64,000 nt of DNA, taken from Mesorhizobium sp. YC-39. Its GTDB lineage: Bacteria > Pseudomonadota > Alphaproteobacteria > Rhizobiales > Rhizobiaceae. The notes under the pieces are model-generated. The model searched no databases and had not been told where the DNA came from. It saw only the letters and a list, made by a program, of their open reading frames with translations. The stretch spans positions 372,001-436,000 of the forward strand of contig NZ_JAOWPS010000002.1 in NCBI RefSeq assembly GCF_025753795.1, read 5' to 3'. Shown piece after piece: positions 53,555 through 62,778 of this stretch; the first letter of the stretch is position 1, and each line of letters begins with the position of its first letter. Made by a program: the position numbers and the translations under genes.

Positions 53555-54619
53555 ATGACGCTTTCCAGCCCTGTCGACCCCAAAGCCGCGAGGGCCTTCG
53601 GCCCGCTGCCAGCAGGACATCGGCCGGCCGGTGCGGGCAGGATCGGCGTCATGCTGGTCAATCTCGGTACGCCCGATGGCACCGACTTCAAGCCGATGTG
53701 GCGCTATCTCAGGGAATTCCTATCCGATCCGCGCGTCATCGAGCTCAACAAGGCAATCTGGTATCCGATCCTCTACGGACTTGTGCTGACCACGCGGCCG
53801 AAGAAGTCGGGCGCCAACTACGCCAGGATCTGGAACCGGGAGCGCAACGAATCGCCGCTGCGCACCTACACCCGCGCTCAAGGTGAAAAGCTTGCCGAGG
53901 CGCTTGGCGACCTGCCTGATATCGTCGTCGACTGGGCGATGCGCTACGGCAATCCCTCGACGGCGAGCGTCGCCCAAAAACTGGTCGAGCAGGGCTGCGA
54001 CCGCATCCTGTCTTTCCCGCTCTACCCCCAATATTCGGCGACGACGACGGCGACCGCCAACGACCAGCTGTTTCGCGCTCTGATGAAGATGCGCCGCGCC
54101 CCGGCCGTCCGCAGCGTGCCGCCCTACTATGCCGAGCCTGTCTATATCGAGGCACTCGCCCGTTCGATCGAGCAGCATCTGGCGGGCCTCGATTTCGAAC
54201 CGGAAGTGGTCATCGCCTCCTACCACGGCATTCCGAAACCCTATTCCGACAAGGGTGATCCCTACCAGGCCCATTGCCTGGAGACGACGCGGCTGCTGCG
54301 CGAAAAGCTCGGCTGGGACGAGAAGAAGCTGATCACCACCTTCCAGTCGCGCTTCGGCGCGCAGGAATGGCTGCAGCCCTACACCGACAAGACGGTCGAG
54401 AAATTGGCTGGGAAAGGCGTGAAATCGATCGCCGTTGTCAATCCGGGCTTTTCCGTCGATTGCATCGAGACGCTGGACGAGATCGGTCGCGAGGCGGCCG
54501 AAACCTTCCATCACGCCGGCGGCGGAAAATTCGCGCACATTCCTTGCCTCAACGACAGCGCCGAGGGCATGGCGGTGATCGAGGCGATGGTAAGACGAGA
54601 ACTCGCCGGCTGGATTTGA
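53555..54619 (+). CDS. hemH: Ferrochelatase
   Basis: 354-residue enzyme that inserts ferrous iron into protoporphyrin IX, the last step of haem synthesis. Features: GVMLVNLGTPDGTD, WYPILYGLVLTTRPKKSGANYA, the active-site VIASYHGIPKPYSDKGDPY with the catalytic His, TFQSRFGAQEWLQPYTD and VNPGFSVDCIETLDEIG. The length is normal for an alphaproteobacterial HemH. It is flanked upstream by a strong terminator and stands alone before the qmcA-nfeD pair. Confidence 0.94.
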   Translation: MTLSSPVDPKAARAFGPLPAGHRPAGAGRIGVMLVNLGTPDGTDFKPMWRYLREFLSDPRVIELNKAIWYPILYGLVLTTRPKKSGANYARIWNRERNESPLRTYTRAQGEKLAEALGDLPDIVVDWAMRYGNPSTASVAQKLVEQGCDRILSFPLYPQYSATTTATANDQLFRALMKMRRAPAVRSVPPYYAEPVYIEALARSIEQHLAGLDFEPEVVIASYHGIPKPYSDKGDPYQAHCLETTRLLREKLGWDEKKLITTFQSRFGAQEWLQPYTDKTVEKLAGKGVKSIAVVNPGFSVDCIETLDEIGREAAETFHHAGGGKFAHIPCLNDSAEGMAVIEAMVRRELAGWI

Positions 54620-54754
54620 ACGTCCCCGACGACAAGGCCGAAACCGGTGCGCAAAAGCCTTCGCTAACCAATATTCGTGATCACCAGATTGTAACGCTGC
54701 GGAAACACACTTAAGTGATTCCGTGAGGTCGTCGGCTTTTGAGGGAGAAATGAA

Positions 54755-55705
54755 ATGGGCTTTAGCGGTTTCGACATCGCCATCATTGTTCTTGTCTTTC
54801 TTGTCATTATCCTTCTTTTCAAGGGCATCAAGACGGTACCGCAGGGCTATAACTATACGGTGGAGCGCTTCGGCCGCTACACCAAGTCTTTGACGCCGGG
54901 TCTTAATATCATCAACCCGATCTTTGAGCGCGTTGGCGCCAAGATGAACATGATGGAGCAGGTGCTCGATGTCCCGACGCAGGAGATCATCACACGCGAC
55001 AACGCCATCGTCGCCGTTGACGGCGTCGCTTTCTACCAAGTGCTCAACGCCGCGCAGGCCGCCTACCAGGTCGCCGGCCTTGAGAACGCCATCCTCAACC
55101 TGACGATGACCAACATCCGCACCGTGATGGGCTCGATGGACCTCGACGAATTGCTGTCGAACCGCGACGCCATCAACGAGCGCCTGCTGCGCGTCGTCGA
55201 TGAGGCCGCGCACCCCTGGGGCATCAAGATCACCCGCGTCGAGATCAAGGACATCAATCCGCCGGCCAACCTCATCGAATCGATGGGCCGCCAGATGATG
55301 GCCGAGCGCAACAAGCGCGCGCAGATCCTCGACGCCGAAGGTCTCAAGCAGTCGCAGATCCTCGAGGCGGAAGGGCGCAAGGAAGCCGCCTTCCGCGACG
55401 CCGAGGCGCGCGAACGTTCGGCCGAGGCCGAGGCACGCGCCACACAGGTGGTGTCGGAGGCGATCGCCAAGGGCGACGTGCAGGCGCTCAACTACTTCGT
55501 CGCGCTGAAATACACCGAAGCCCTGACCAAGATCGGCTCCGCCACGAACAGCAAGGTCGTGCTGATGCCGATGGAGGCTTCATCACTGATCGGCACGCTC
55601 GGCGGCATCGGCGAGATCGCCAAGGAAGTCTTCAGGAGCGAAGGCACTGCCGGCGCCGCACGGCAGACCGCGCGTCCACCGGTGGTTCGCCCGAGCGAAA
55701 ACTGA
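54755..55705 (+). CDS. qmcA: SPFH/band-7 (stomatin-like) membrane protein QmcA
   Basis: 316-residue protein with an N-terminal membrane helix ([17 protein letters not shown]) and a SPFH domain ([57 protein letters not shown]). A long charged coiled coil ([20 protein letters not shown]) follows, as in QmcA/paraslipin. These proteins oligomerise on the membrane and are thought to organise membrane domains and influence FtsH-type proteolysis. It is paired with an NfeD gene 10 bp downstream, a standard partnership. Confidence 0.92.
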   Translation: MGFSGFDIAIIVLVFLVIILLFKGIKTVPQGYNYTVERFGRYTKSLTPGLNIINPIFERVGAKMNMMEQVLDVPTQEIITRDNAIVAVDGVAFYQVLNAAQAAYQVAGLENAILNLTMTNIRTVMGSMDLDELLSNRDAINERLLRVVDEAAHPWGIKITRVEIKDINPPANLIESMGRQMMAERNKRAQILDAEGLKQSQILEAEGRKEAAFRDAEARERSAEAEARATQVVSEAIAKGDVQALNYFVALKYTEALTKIGSATNSKVVLMPMEASSLIGTLGGIGEIAKEVFRSEGTAGAARQTARPPVVRPSEN

Positions 55706-55715
55706 GGCCACTCCC

Positions 55716-56180
55716 ATGTTGGAACGCATCGTTTCCGAACTCGGCCCGTGGAACTGGATGGTTCTGGGCTTCATCCTCCTGGTGATGGAAATCGTCGCGC
55801 CAGGCGTGTTCATGCTTTGGATCGGCATCGCCGCCCTGATCATCGGCGCGGTGTCACTGCTCATCTGGGACGCGGCTTTCTGGACCTGGCAGGTCCAGGT
55901 GCTGGCCTTCCTGGCCTTGTCGCTGGTCTCGGCCTTCGTCGGCAAGAAGCTGGTCGGCGGCCGTCATGGCGACGTCGACCAGCCGCTGCTCAACCGTCGC
56001 GGCGCGCAGATGGTCGGCAGGATGGCGACACTGGCCGAGCCGATCAAGAACGGCCGCGGCCGCATCCGGCTGGGCGACACGGTGTGGCGCGTTTCCGGCC
56101 CGGATCTGCCCGCAGGCACGCAGGTGCGCGTAACGGGCTCGGCCGATACGGATCTGGAGCTGACCGTCGAGGCTGTCTAG
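55716..56180 (+). CDS. NfeD-family membrane protein
   Basis: 154-residue protein with three predicted helices (WMVLGFILLVMEIVAPGVFML, IGIAALIIGAVSLLIWD, QVLAFLALSLVSAFVG) followed by a soluble OB-fold (QMVGRMATLAEPIKNGRGRIRLGDTVWRVSGPDL). This is the short NfeD form that partners SPFH proteins. Ten bases separate it from qmcA, so the two are cotranscribed. It is convergent with kdsD, with a large palindromic repeat filling the space between. Confidence 0.92.
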   Translation: MLERIVSELGPWNWMVLGFILLVMEIVAPGVFMLWIGIAALIIGAVSLLIWDAAFWTWQVQVLAFLALSLVSAFVGKKLVGGRHGDVDQPLLNRRGAQMVGRMATLAEPIKNGRGRIRLGDTVWRVSGPDLPAGTQVRVTGSADTDLELTVEAV

Positions 56181-56198
56181 ACCGAGACGTTTTAGGGT

Positions 56199-56335
56199 GT
56201 GTTGAGATTCAGGTCAGGCCGCGTCGAGAATGGTGGTTTCCGAGAACCGGAGCGGAGCGTACTTAAAGTACGTGAGCACCGGAAGCGCAGGAAGCCGCCA
56301 TTCGCAGGCCGGCATCACCTGAATATCAACAGAAC
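56199..56335. repeat. 137-bp imperfect palindromic repeat between nfeD and kdsD
   Basis: Two arms of about 66 bp, one starting TGTTGAGATTCAGGT and the other (reverse complement) TGTTGATATTCAGGT, meet at a GTACTT/AAGTAC centre. The arms match imperfectly throughout. The element touches the kdsD stop codon and starts 19 bp after the nfeD stop, so any transcript from either side reads into a long hairpin. Confidence 0.85.
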
Positions 56336-57337
56336 CTAGGCCGCGCCGATGCGCAGGAGGTCGTGCAAATGCACGAGCCCGACCGGACGCCTGCCTTCCA
56401 CCACCATTAGGCTGGTGATGGCCGAGTTGTTGATCGTCTGCAGCGCCGTCGCCACCAGCGTATCTGGCCCGGCCGTCTTCGGCTCCCTGGTCATGACCTG
56501 ATCGACGCTCATCGCCAGAAGATTGCTGCCGATATGGCGCCTGATGTCGCCATCGGTGATGATGCCGATCAGCGCATCGTCCTCGCCGGTGATCGCCACG
56601 CAGCCAAATCCCTTGCGCGACAGTTCGAGGATCGCCTCCTGCATTCCGGTGCCGGAGGGCACCAGCGGCAGCCGGTCGCCGACATGCATGATGTCGCGGA
56701 TCTGCGTCAGATTGGCACCGAGCTGGCCGCCGGGGTGGAAGGTGCGGAAATGGTCCGGCGTGAAACCGCGTGCTTCGAGCAACGCGATGGCCAGCGCATC
56801 GCCGATCACCAGTTGCAGCAGCGTCGATGTCGTTGGCGCCAGGCCATGCGGACAGGCTTCCGGCGCGCGCGGCAGCAGAAGCACCACATCCGCCTCGCGC
56901 GCCAGCGCCGATGTCTCCCCGGAAGTGACCGCGATCAGCGGAATCGAGAAACGCCTGGAATAGGCAACGATGCCCATGAGTTCCCTGCTCTCGCCCGACC
57001 ACGACATGGCGATGATGGCGTCATCCCTGGCGATCATGCCGAGATCGCCATGATTGGCTTCGGCAGGGTGGACGAAGAAGGCCGGCGTGCCGGTCGAGGC
57101 GAGCGTCGCGGCGATCTTGGAGCCGATATGGCCACTCTTGCCAACGCCGGTGACGATGACGCGGCCGTCGATCTGCGACACCATGTCGACAGCGCGCGCG
57201 AATGGTTCGGCCAGCCCATTTTCAAGCGCGGACGCCAGTGCTGCGACACCGGCCTGCTCGGTTGCCACCGTTCTGAGCGCCGAGGCGATTGAAGCTTGCC
57301 TGTCGAGCGGCTTCTTGTCTGGGGATCCCGCATGCAT
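56336..57337 (-). CDS. kdsD: Arabinose-5-phosphate isomerase (KdsD/KpsF/GutQ family)
   Basis: 333-residue enzyme converting ribulose 5-phosphate to arabinose 5-phosphate for Kdo in lipopolysaccharide. SIS domain with GRVIVTGVGKSGHIGSKIA, AFFVHPAEANHGDLGMI and AMSWSGESRELMGI, then GDALAIALLEARGF with the active-site region, then two CBS domains (RDIMHVGDRLPLVPSG; QVMTREPKTAGPDTLVATAL). ATG 57337 (MHAGSPDKK) is preferred over the GTG at 57367. The nearby galU and outer-membrane genes fit a cell-envelope context. The stop abuts a 137-bp palindromic repeat. Confidence 0.9.
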   Translation of the reverse strand: MHAGSPDKKPLDRQASIASALRTVATEQAGVAALASALENGLAEPFARAVDMVSQIDGRVIVTGVGKSGHIGSKIAATLASTGTPAFFVHPAEANHGDLGMIARDDAIIAMSWSGESRELMGIVAYSRRFSIPLIAVTSGETSALAREADVVLLLPRAPEACPHGLAPTTSTLLQLVIGDALAIALLEARGFTPDHFRTFHPGGQLGANLTQIRDIMHVGDRLPLVPSGTGMQEAILELSRKGFGCVAITGEDDALIGIITDGDIRRHIGSNLLAMSVDQVMTREPKTAGPDTLVATALQTINNSAITSLMVVEGRRPVGLVHLHDLLRIGAA

Positions 57338-57393
57338 GGCTGATGCGATTAGCGCTTTGCCGCGCACCTGTCCAACGGAATTGCCGCCTCATG

Positions 57394-57434
57394 CATGTCG
57401 CCCAAGGCCAGGCAGTTTGGGGCAATGGCATGCT
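57394..57434. repeat. Dispersed palindromic repeat, diverged copy 3
   Basis: GCATGTCGCCCAA pairs with TTGGGGCAATGGCATGC with interruptions. The left arm ATGTCGCCCAA is identical to the start of copy 1 at 23813. It lies in the space between kdsD and the outer-membrane protein gene. Confidence 0.5.
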
Positions 57435-57586
57435 TTAAGCATAAGACCTGAAGCGCACCGCATGAATTCCTTCGATCATAGGTGTGCCAAGGGAGCTAAT
57501 CAGCCACCGCCTCAACCCTCCGTTAACCATCCCCATTTACGGTTCGGTAAGTATGGCGCGCAGGCGCAGCGCAAGCAGTGGTGGCG

Positions 57587-59356
57587 ATGTCCAAGGCCCA
57601 GCCTGAAAAGAAAAAGGGACGCAAGGGCAAGGCGGTCTGCGCCTTGTTGCTGGCGACCAGTGTCTTCGCCTTGCTGCGGCCGGCGCTGCCTTACGCCCAG
57701 GAGACCGAGTTGCGCGGCGAGGTTTCGGAATCGGCAATCCTGGACGACCAGCGGCGCAAGACCAGGCAACTGAGCATTGCCAGTTCCCAGGATCAGGCGA
57801 CGACCGGCGCGACCGCCCAGGGGGACGAGCCGGCACCCACCTATCAACCGGCCAGTCCCGGCGCCATACCCGATGACACCGGCACGGCGACCGCGACCGG
57901 CAGTATTTTCGATCCGCCCGCGGCCACCGACGACCCGTTTGCCGACAACCCCGCTCCCGTCCCGCCACGCCGCTCGGCGAGCGCAAGGCAACGCGCCGCC
58001 GATGAAGACAAGGCGCAGGACGAGGCCGCCGACAACAAGAAGACAAGGAAAACCCCCGTCGACTCGACAACGACGGCCACGACGGATGACACCGACACCA
58101 CCGAGCCGGATCAGGACACCAACCGCCGTGCCGTGACCATTGATTCCGCCGACAGGCTGCCGCTTGACCCCGGTGCCGAGCGCGCCGAGGCGATCGAGGG
58201 ACAGGACAGGAAGGCAGAGGATGACCCTTTCGCCGCCACCGGCATCAGACTCGGCTCCTTCGTGATCAGGCCGACGCTCGAGCAAGGCCTGACGGCGACG
58301 TCGAACGCCGATTCGAGCGCCGACGGCAAGTCGGCACTGCTGTCGGAAACGGCGCTACGCTTCAACGCCGTCTCCGACTGGGCGGAGAATTCGGCCGTTA
58401 TCGACGGCTACGGCATTTTCCGCAACACCATATCGGGCGACAAGGTCAATGATGCGCAGGGTCGCATCGAAGGCCAGCTCAACGTCGACCTCGACAATGA
58501 ACTGCGCGCCATCGCCAAGCTGGGCTACGAGGCGGTGCCGGAATCGGCCTCGTCGCCGGTCGTCATCGAAGGCACCACCTCGCAGCCGGTGCGCCAGACC
58601 ATCGACGGCAGCCTCGCCGTCGAGAAGGATGCCGGCAAGATGCGCTTTGCGCTGACCGGCGCGGTCGAACACGACATCTACGGCGACGCCAAGCTTTCGA
58701 ACGGCACCGTGTTGTCGCAGAAGGACCGCGATTCCACCCTCTACACGGCGACTTTGCGCACCGGCTACGAGATCTCTCCCGCCATCACACCCTTCACCGA
58801 GGTTGAGGTGGGCCGCCGGCTCTATGATCAGCGCGTCGATAGCAGCGGCTTCGAACGATCCTCGACACGGCTCGGCGCCCGGGCCGGTGTCGAGCTCGAC
58901 ATGGGTGAGAAACTTGCCGGCGAGTTCTCCGCCGGCTGGCTGCGGGAAGCCATCGACGACGACCGCCTGTCGGCGATTTCGGGCGCCACGGTCAACGCCG
59001 ACCTCAAATGGTCGCCCGAGCGCGGCACCATCATCGGCCTCACCGGACAGACGATCGTCGAGGGCACGACGACCGCCGGAGAAAGCGGCGACATCCTCTA
59101 TTCCGGCCGCCTCACAGGCGAGAGGCAAATCCGTGCCAACCTGACTGGGAACGCCGCCCTTGGCGCGGACTGGCGCGACTATATCGGCTCCGACGGTCAT
59201 GATCTGACGCTGAGCGCCGAGGCAGGGCTGACATGGTGGCTGAACCGCTACGCCGGCCTCACCACCCGCGTCAGGACCGAAAAGCAGACCAGCAACCTGG
59301 AAGGCCGCGACTACACGGCCAACAGCATATTCCTTGGCGTGAAGGTTCAGCGCTAG
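57587..59356 (+). CDS. Outer-membrane beta-barrel protein with long disordered N-terminal region
   Basis: 589 residues. A basic N-terminus and hydrophobic segment (VCALLLATSVFALLRPALPYA) form the signal peptide. About residues 45-215 are disordered and rich in Asp, Thr, Pro and Ala (DSTTTATTDDTDTTEPDQDT). From FVIRPTLEQGLTATSNAD onwards there are alternating amphipathic strands, ending NSIFLGVKVQR, as in outer-membrane barrels of the exopolysaccharide/BBP2-like group. The start is ATG 57587 or one of two GTG codons just upstream; no clear ribosome binding site. The stop codon is part of the CTAG flanking the IS481 element, so the insertion begins immediately after the gene. Confidence 0.8.
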   Translation: MSKAQPEKKKGRKGKAVCALLLATSVFALLRPALPYAQETELRGEVSESAILDDQRRKTRQLSIASSQDQATTGATAQGDEPAPTYQPASPGAIPDDTGTATATGSIFDPPAATDDPFADNPAPVPPRRSASARQRAADEDKAQDEAADNKKTRKTPVDSTTTATTDDTDTTEPDQDTNRRAVTIDSADRLPLDPGAERAEAIEGQDRKAEDDPFAATGIRLGSFVIRPTLEQGLTATSNADSSADGKSALLSETALRFNAVSDWAENSAVIDGYGIFRNTISGDKVNDAQGRIEGQLNVDLDNELRAIAKLGYEAVPESASSPVVIEGTTSQPVRQTIDGSLAVEKDAGKMRFALTGAVEHDIYGDAKLSNGTVLSQKDRDSTLYTATLRTGYEISPAITPFTEVEVGRRLYDQRVDSSGFERSSTRLGARAGVELDMGEKLAGEFSAGWLREAIDDDRLSAISGATVNADLKWSPERGTIIGLTGQTIVEGTTTAGESGDILYSGRLTGERQIRANLTGNAALGADWRDYIGSDGHDLTLSAEAGLTWWLNRYAGLTTRVRTEKQTSNLEGRDYTANSIFLGVKVQR

Positions 59357-59361
59357 AGATT

Positions 59362-59385
59362 TTTGATCCCAGGCTTTGATGGGGC
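59362..59385 (+). repeat. IS481 element left inverted repeat
   Basis: 24 bases sharing TTT, TCCC, TTTG and GG blocks with the reverse complement of 60378-60401. Confidence 0.7.
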
Positions 59386-59415
59386 ATCCTTGTCCTCCGA
59401 ATCAAGGGATGCGCT

Positions 59416-60408
59416 ATGGGCCAGGTTCTGCATGGGAGCGCCACAACGACAGAGGCGGTCCGTCGAGCGATACTGCATAGTCAAGAGAGCCTGAGAACGC
59501 TGGCCAAGCGCTACGGGATCAACCAGAAGACGGTTGCGAAGTGGAAGAGGCGAGCTTCGGTCGCCGATCTGCCGACTGGTCCGAAGGAACCGAGATCGAC
59601 GGTGCTCTCGATTGAGGAAGAGGCGGTCATTGTCGCTTTCCGCCGCTACACGCTGCTGCCGCTCGACGACTGCCTCTATGCGCTTCAAGCGACCATCCCG
59701 CACCTGACGCGGTCTTCATTGCATCGCTGCCTGCAACGCCATGGCATCGGCCGGCTCCCGGATGTCGAGGGCGACAAACCGGCGAAGAGGAAATTCAAGA
59801 GCTACCCGATCGGCTACTTCCACATCGACATTGCCGAGGTCAGGACCGAGCAAGGCAAGCTGCACATGTTCGTCGCTATCGACCGCACCTCGAAGTTCGC
59901 CTTCGTCGAGTTGCACGAGAAGGCCCCCACAGCCGTATCAAGAGACTTTCTACTGCGGTTGATCGCGGCCGTGCCCTACAAGATCCACACCGTGCTTACC
60001 GACAATGGCATCCAGTTCACCACCCCCGGTGCCGGTGGCTCGGCGGTGCCGCTGATCAAGGAGGCAATCGCAAATGGCGAGATATTCCGCGCTCACGCCT
60101 TCGAATACGCCTGCGCCAGGAACGACATCGAGCACCGCACGACTAAGGCCAGGCACCCGTGGACCAACGGCCAGGTCGAGAGAATGAACCGGACTATCAA
60201 GGACGCCACCGTCAAGCGCTTCTACTACGAGAGCCACGACCAACTCCGCACCCATCTCGCCGACTTCGTCGCCGCCTACAACTTCGCGCGCCGGCTCAAG
60301 ACCCTCAAGGGTCTCACACCCTACGAGTTCATCTGCAAGGCGTGGGCGTCACAACCGCAACGCTTCAAACTCAATCCGCTCCAGCAAATGCCGGGACTAA
60401 ACAGCTAG
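59416..60408 (+). CDS. IS481-family DDE transposase
   Basis: 330 residues. An N-terminal helix-turn-helix (RRAILHSQESLRTLAKRYGI, NQKTVAKWKRR) is followed by the rve-type catalytic domain with D in GYFHIDIAEV, D in VLTDNGIQF and E in WTNGQVERMNRT, the DDE triad in the usual order and spacing. The length is normal for IS481, and there is no frameshift. The last codons lie in the right inverted repeat, and the stop codon TAG falls in the flanking CTAG. It probably remains able to move. Confidence 0.93.
   Translation: MGQVLHGSATTTEAVRRAILHSQESLRTLAKRYGINQKTVAKWKRRASVADLPTGPKEPRSTVLSIEEEAVIVAFRRYTLLPLDDCLYALQATIPHLTRSSLHRCLQRHGIGRLPDVEGDKPAKRKFKSYPIGYFHIDIAEVRTEQGKLHMFVAIDRTSKFAFVELHEKAPTAVSRDFLLRLIAAVPYKIHTVLTDNGIQFTTPGAGGSAVPLIKEAIANGEIFRAHAFEYACARNDIEHRTTKARHPWTNGQVERMNRTIKDATVKRFYYESHDQLRTHLADFVAAYNFARRLKTLKGLTPYEFICKAWASQPQRFKLNPLQQMPGLNS
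60378..60401 (-). repeat. IS481 element right inverted repeat
   Basis: Pairs with 59362-59385; the end of the transposase gene is encoded within it. Confidence 0.7.
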
Positions 60409-60436
60409 TGCCGAGCCGATTGTCATAGACGAGTGC

Positions 60437-61342
60437 TTAAAAAGCCGCGCCCTTGCGTTCTGACGGCTTCAACTCGTCGAGCAGCGTGCGGATGACGCCC
60501 GCCATATTCTCGTTCATGTCGCTGCGCCACAGCGCGAAGGCGACATTGGCCTCGACAAAGCCTTCCGGCGATCCGCAATCGTAGGTGCGTCCCTGATAGT
60601 GGTAGCCGTAGAAGGGCTGCTGTTTCTCGAGCTTCAGCATCGCATCGGTGAGCTGGATTTCGTTGCCGGCGCCCTTTTCCTGGCTTTCCAGTATTCCGAA
60701 TATCTCCGGCTGCAGGATGTAGCGTCCATTGATGTAAAGATTGGAGGGCGCAGTGCCCATCTTTGGCTTCTCCACCATGCCGGTGATGCGGAAACCGTGA
60801 TGCGTATCCTCGCCGCGGCCGACGATGCCATATTTATGGGCTTCGGCCGGGTCGCATTCCTGAACCGCGATGATGTTGTTGCCGGTCTCGGCATAGAGCT
60901 CGACCATGTCCTTCATGCAGCTTTTTTCCGACTGCATGATCATGTCGGGCAAGAGCAGCGCGAAAGGCTCGTCGCCGACCAGTTCGCGGGCGCACCAGAC
61001 GGCATGGCCTAGCCCGAGCGGTACCTGCTGGCGGGTGAAGCTGGTCTGCCCCGGCGCGGGCTGCAATCGCTGAAGGCGGGCGAGCTGGTCGTCCTTGCCG
61101 CGCTGGGCAAGCGTGTCATAGAGTTCGAACTGGACGTCGAAATGATCCTCGATGACCGCCTTGTTGCGGCCGGTCACGAAGATGAAATGCTCGATGCCGG
61201 CTTCGCGCGCCTCGTCCACCACATACTGGATGACTGGCCTGTCGACGACGGTCAGCATTTCCTTGGGGATGGCCTTGGTGGCCGGGAGAAACCGCGTGCC
61301 GAGGCCGGCGACCGGGAAAACTGCCTTGCGAACTCTCTTCAT
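60437..61342 (-). CDS. galU: UTP-glucose-1-phosphate uridylyltransferase
   Basis: 301-residue enzyme making UDP-glucose for exopolysaccharide, cyclic glucan and lipopolysaccharide. The nucleotide-binding loop is [20 protein letters not shown] followed by [66 protein letters not shown] and [14 protein letters not shown] follow in family order. I chose ATG 61342 ([10 protein letters not shown]); the upstream open-frame extension to 61399 is not conserved. Its 3' end is 32 bp from the IS481 element. Confidence 0.94.
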   Translation of the reverse strand: MKRVRKAVFPVAGLGTRFLPATKAIPKEMLTVVDRPVIQYVVDEAREAGIEHFIFVTGRNKAVIEDHFDVQFELYDTLAQRGKDDQLARLQRLQPAPGQTSFTRQQVPLGLGHAVWCARELVGDEPFALLLPDMIMQSEKSCMKDMVELYAETGNNIIAVQECDPAEAHKYGIVGRGEDTHHGFRITGMVEKPKMGTAPSNLYINGRYILQPEIFGILESQEKGAGNEIQLTDAMLKLEKQQPFYGYHYQGRTYDCGSPEGFVEANVAFALWRSDMNENMAGVIRTLLDELKPSERKGAAF

Positions 61343-61551
61343 GCTGTCAATTATCCGTTTGCAAGCAGGTTCGGCAATCCCGCTTCGAGACATTTTCATG
61401 CCGAAATCGAGGATTACTAACCGGCCAGATGAAAATTTGCAGTTCCTAAAGCATCAAAGCGTCTTTTCGTTCCCAACGGCACCTATGGTAAACTAAATCC
61501 TAACCGGGTTCGGCGATGAATGATCTTCCTGTGATGAAAAAGGAGGAAAAG

Positions 61552-62778
61552 ATGTCCGTTCGCAATGCAGCAAGGCGCCTGACAAGCGTCATGGCGGCAG
61601 CCAGCCTCTCGCTTGCCTTGCTGATGCCCACCGGGTCGGCTTTTGCCGACGCCGGTTTTCGCCAATGGGTTGCCAGCTTCCGCGCGACCGCGGTGCAGAG
61701 CGGCGTTTCTGGCGCGGTCTACGACCAGGCATTCAGAGACATCAAGGACCCCGACCCGGAGGTCCTGCAAAAAGCGCGCTTTCAGCCGGAGTTCACGGCG
61801 CCCGCCTGGGACTATTTCGACAACCGCGTCCATGACCAGTCGATCGCCGTCGGCCAGCAGATGGCCAGGAAGTGGAAGCCGTGGCTGGACCGGATCGAAG
61901 CGAAATATGGCGTGGACCGCAACATCCTGCTGGCCATCTGGTCGATGGAATCGAACTATGGCGAAACCCTCAAGCGCGACGACATAATTCGCAGCGTCGT
62001 TCGTTCGCTGGCAACGCTCGGCTATGCCGATCCCCGGCGCTCGAAATATGCCCGCACCCAGTTGATCGCGGCCTTGAAGATCCTGCAAAGGGGCGACATC
62101 GACGAAAGCCACCTGGTCGGTTCATGGGCCGGGGCCATGGGCCATACCCAGTTCATTCCGACCAGCTACCAGTCCTATGCGGTCGACATGGACGGCAATG
62201 GCAAGCGCGATATCTGGAATTCGATCCCCGACGCCCTGGCGACGGCCGCCAACCTGCTTAAGAAGAACGGTTGGCAGGCCGGCAAGACCTGGGGTTATGA
62301 AGTGATCCTTCCGGAGGGAAAGAAGTTCCCAAGCGGGTCGAAATCGCTGTCGCAATGGCAGGCGCTGGGTGTCACGCGCGCCAACGGCAAGCCGTTCAGG
62401 AATGGTGCGGACAAGGCGACGTTGAAGGTGCCCGGCGGCCGCGGCGGACCGGCTTTCCTGATGATCAAGAATTTTTCGGTCATCAAGCGCTACAACAATG
62501 CCGACAAATACGCGATTGCCGTCGGCCTTCTTGCCGACGATATCGCCGGCTACGGCGGGCTTGTGCAGGATTGGAAGCGCCCCTTCACCAAGCTTTCGTT
62601 CGAGGAAAGGCAGGAGCTCCAGCAGCGGCTTTCCGAGCACGGCTACTATTCGGGCAAGTTCGACGGCAAGATCGGCGACGGATCGAAAGCCGCCATCATG
62701 GCCTTTCAGGCGAAGGCCGGCTTGACCCAGGACGGACATCCGAGCATGGAAGTGCTCAAATGGCTCAGGCAGAACTAG
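61552..62778 (+). CDS. Lytic murein transglycosylase, MltB type, with peptidoglycan-binding domain
   Basis: 408 residues. Signal peptide (SVMAAASLSLALLMPTGSAFA), no lipobox, so soluble in the periplasm. The MltB/SLT_2 domain has the catalytic Glu in IWSMESNYGETLK (E133), GSWAGAMGHTQFIPTSYQSY and DIWNSIPDALATAANLLKKN. A C-terminal PG_binding_1 domain is at about 343-405 (LQQRLSEHGYYSGKFDGKIG). The enzyme cleaves glycan strands to 1,6-anhydromuropeptides. ATG 61552 is preceded by AGGAGG with ideal spacing. Repeat hairpins begin directly at the stop codon. Confidence 0.93.
   Translation: MSVRNAARRLTSVMAAASLSLALLMPTGSAFADAGFRQWVASFRATAVQSGVSGAVYDQAFRDIKDPDPEVLQKARFQPEFTAPAWDYFDNRVHDQSIAVGQQMARKWKPWLDRIEAKYGVDRNILLAIWSMESNYGETLKRDDIIRSVVRSLATLGYADPRRSKYARTQLIAALKILQRGDIDESHLVGSWAGAMGHTQFIPTSYQSYAVDMDGNGKRDIWNSIPDALATAANLLKKNGWQAGKTWGYEVILPEGKKFPSGSKSLSQWQALGVTRANGKPFRNGADKATLKVPGGRGGPAFLMIKNFSVIKRYNNADKYAIAVGLLADDIAGYGGLVQDWKRPFTKLSFEERQELQQRLSEHGYYSGKFDGKIGDGSKAAIMAFQAKAGLTQDGHPSMEVLKWLRQN

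Larger units (their letters stand above)
59357..60404 (+). mobile_element. IS481-family insertion sequence, about 1.05 kb
   Basis: One transposase gene lies between related terminal inverted repeats: 59362-59385 (starting TTTGATCCCAGGCTTTGATG) and the complement of 60378-60401 (starting TTTAGTCCCGGCATTTGCTG), matching at 17 of 24 positions. CTAG occurs on both flanks (59353-59356 and 60405-60408) and could be a 4-bp target duplication, but the distance from CTAG to the inverted repeat differs by two bases between the ends, so exact boundaries are unresolved. The transposase looks intact. Confidence 0.75.

Noticed and set aside
59353..60408. CTAG as proven target-site duplication of the IS481 element
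   Set aside because: The spacing between CTAG and the inverted repeat differs by two bases at the two ends, and CTAG coincides with two stop codons; left as a possibility only.
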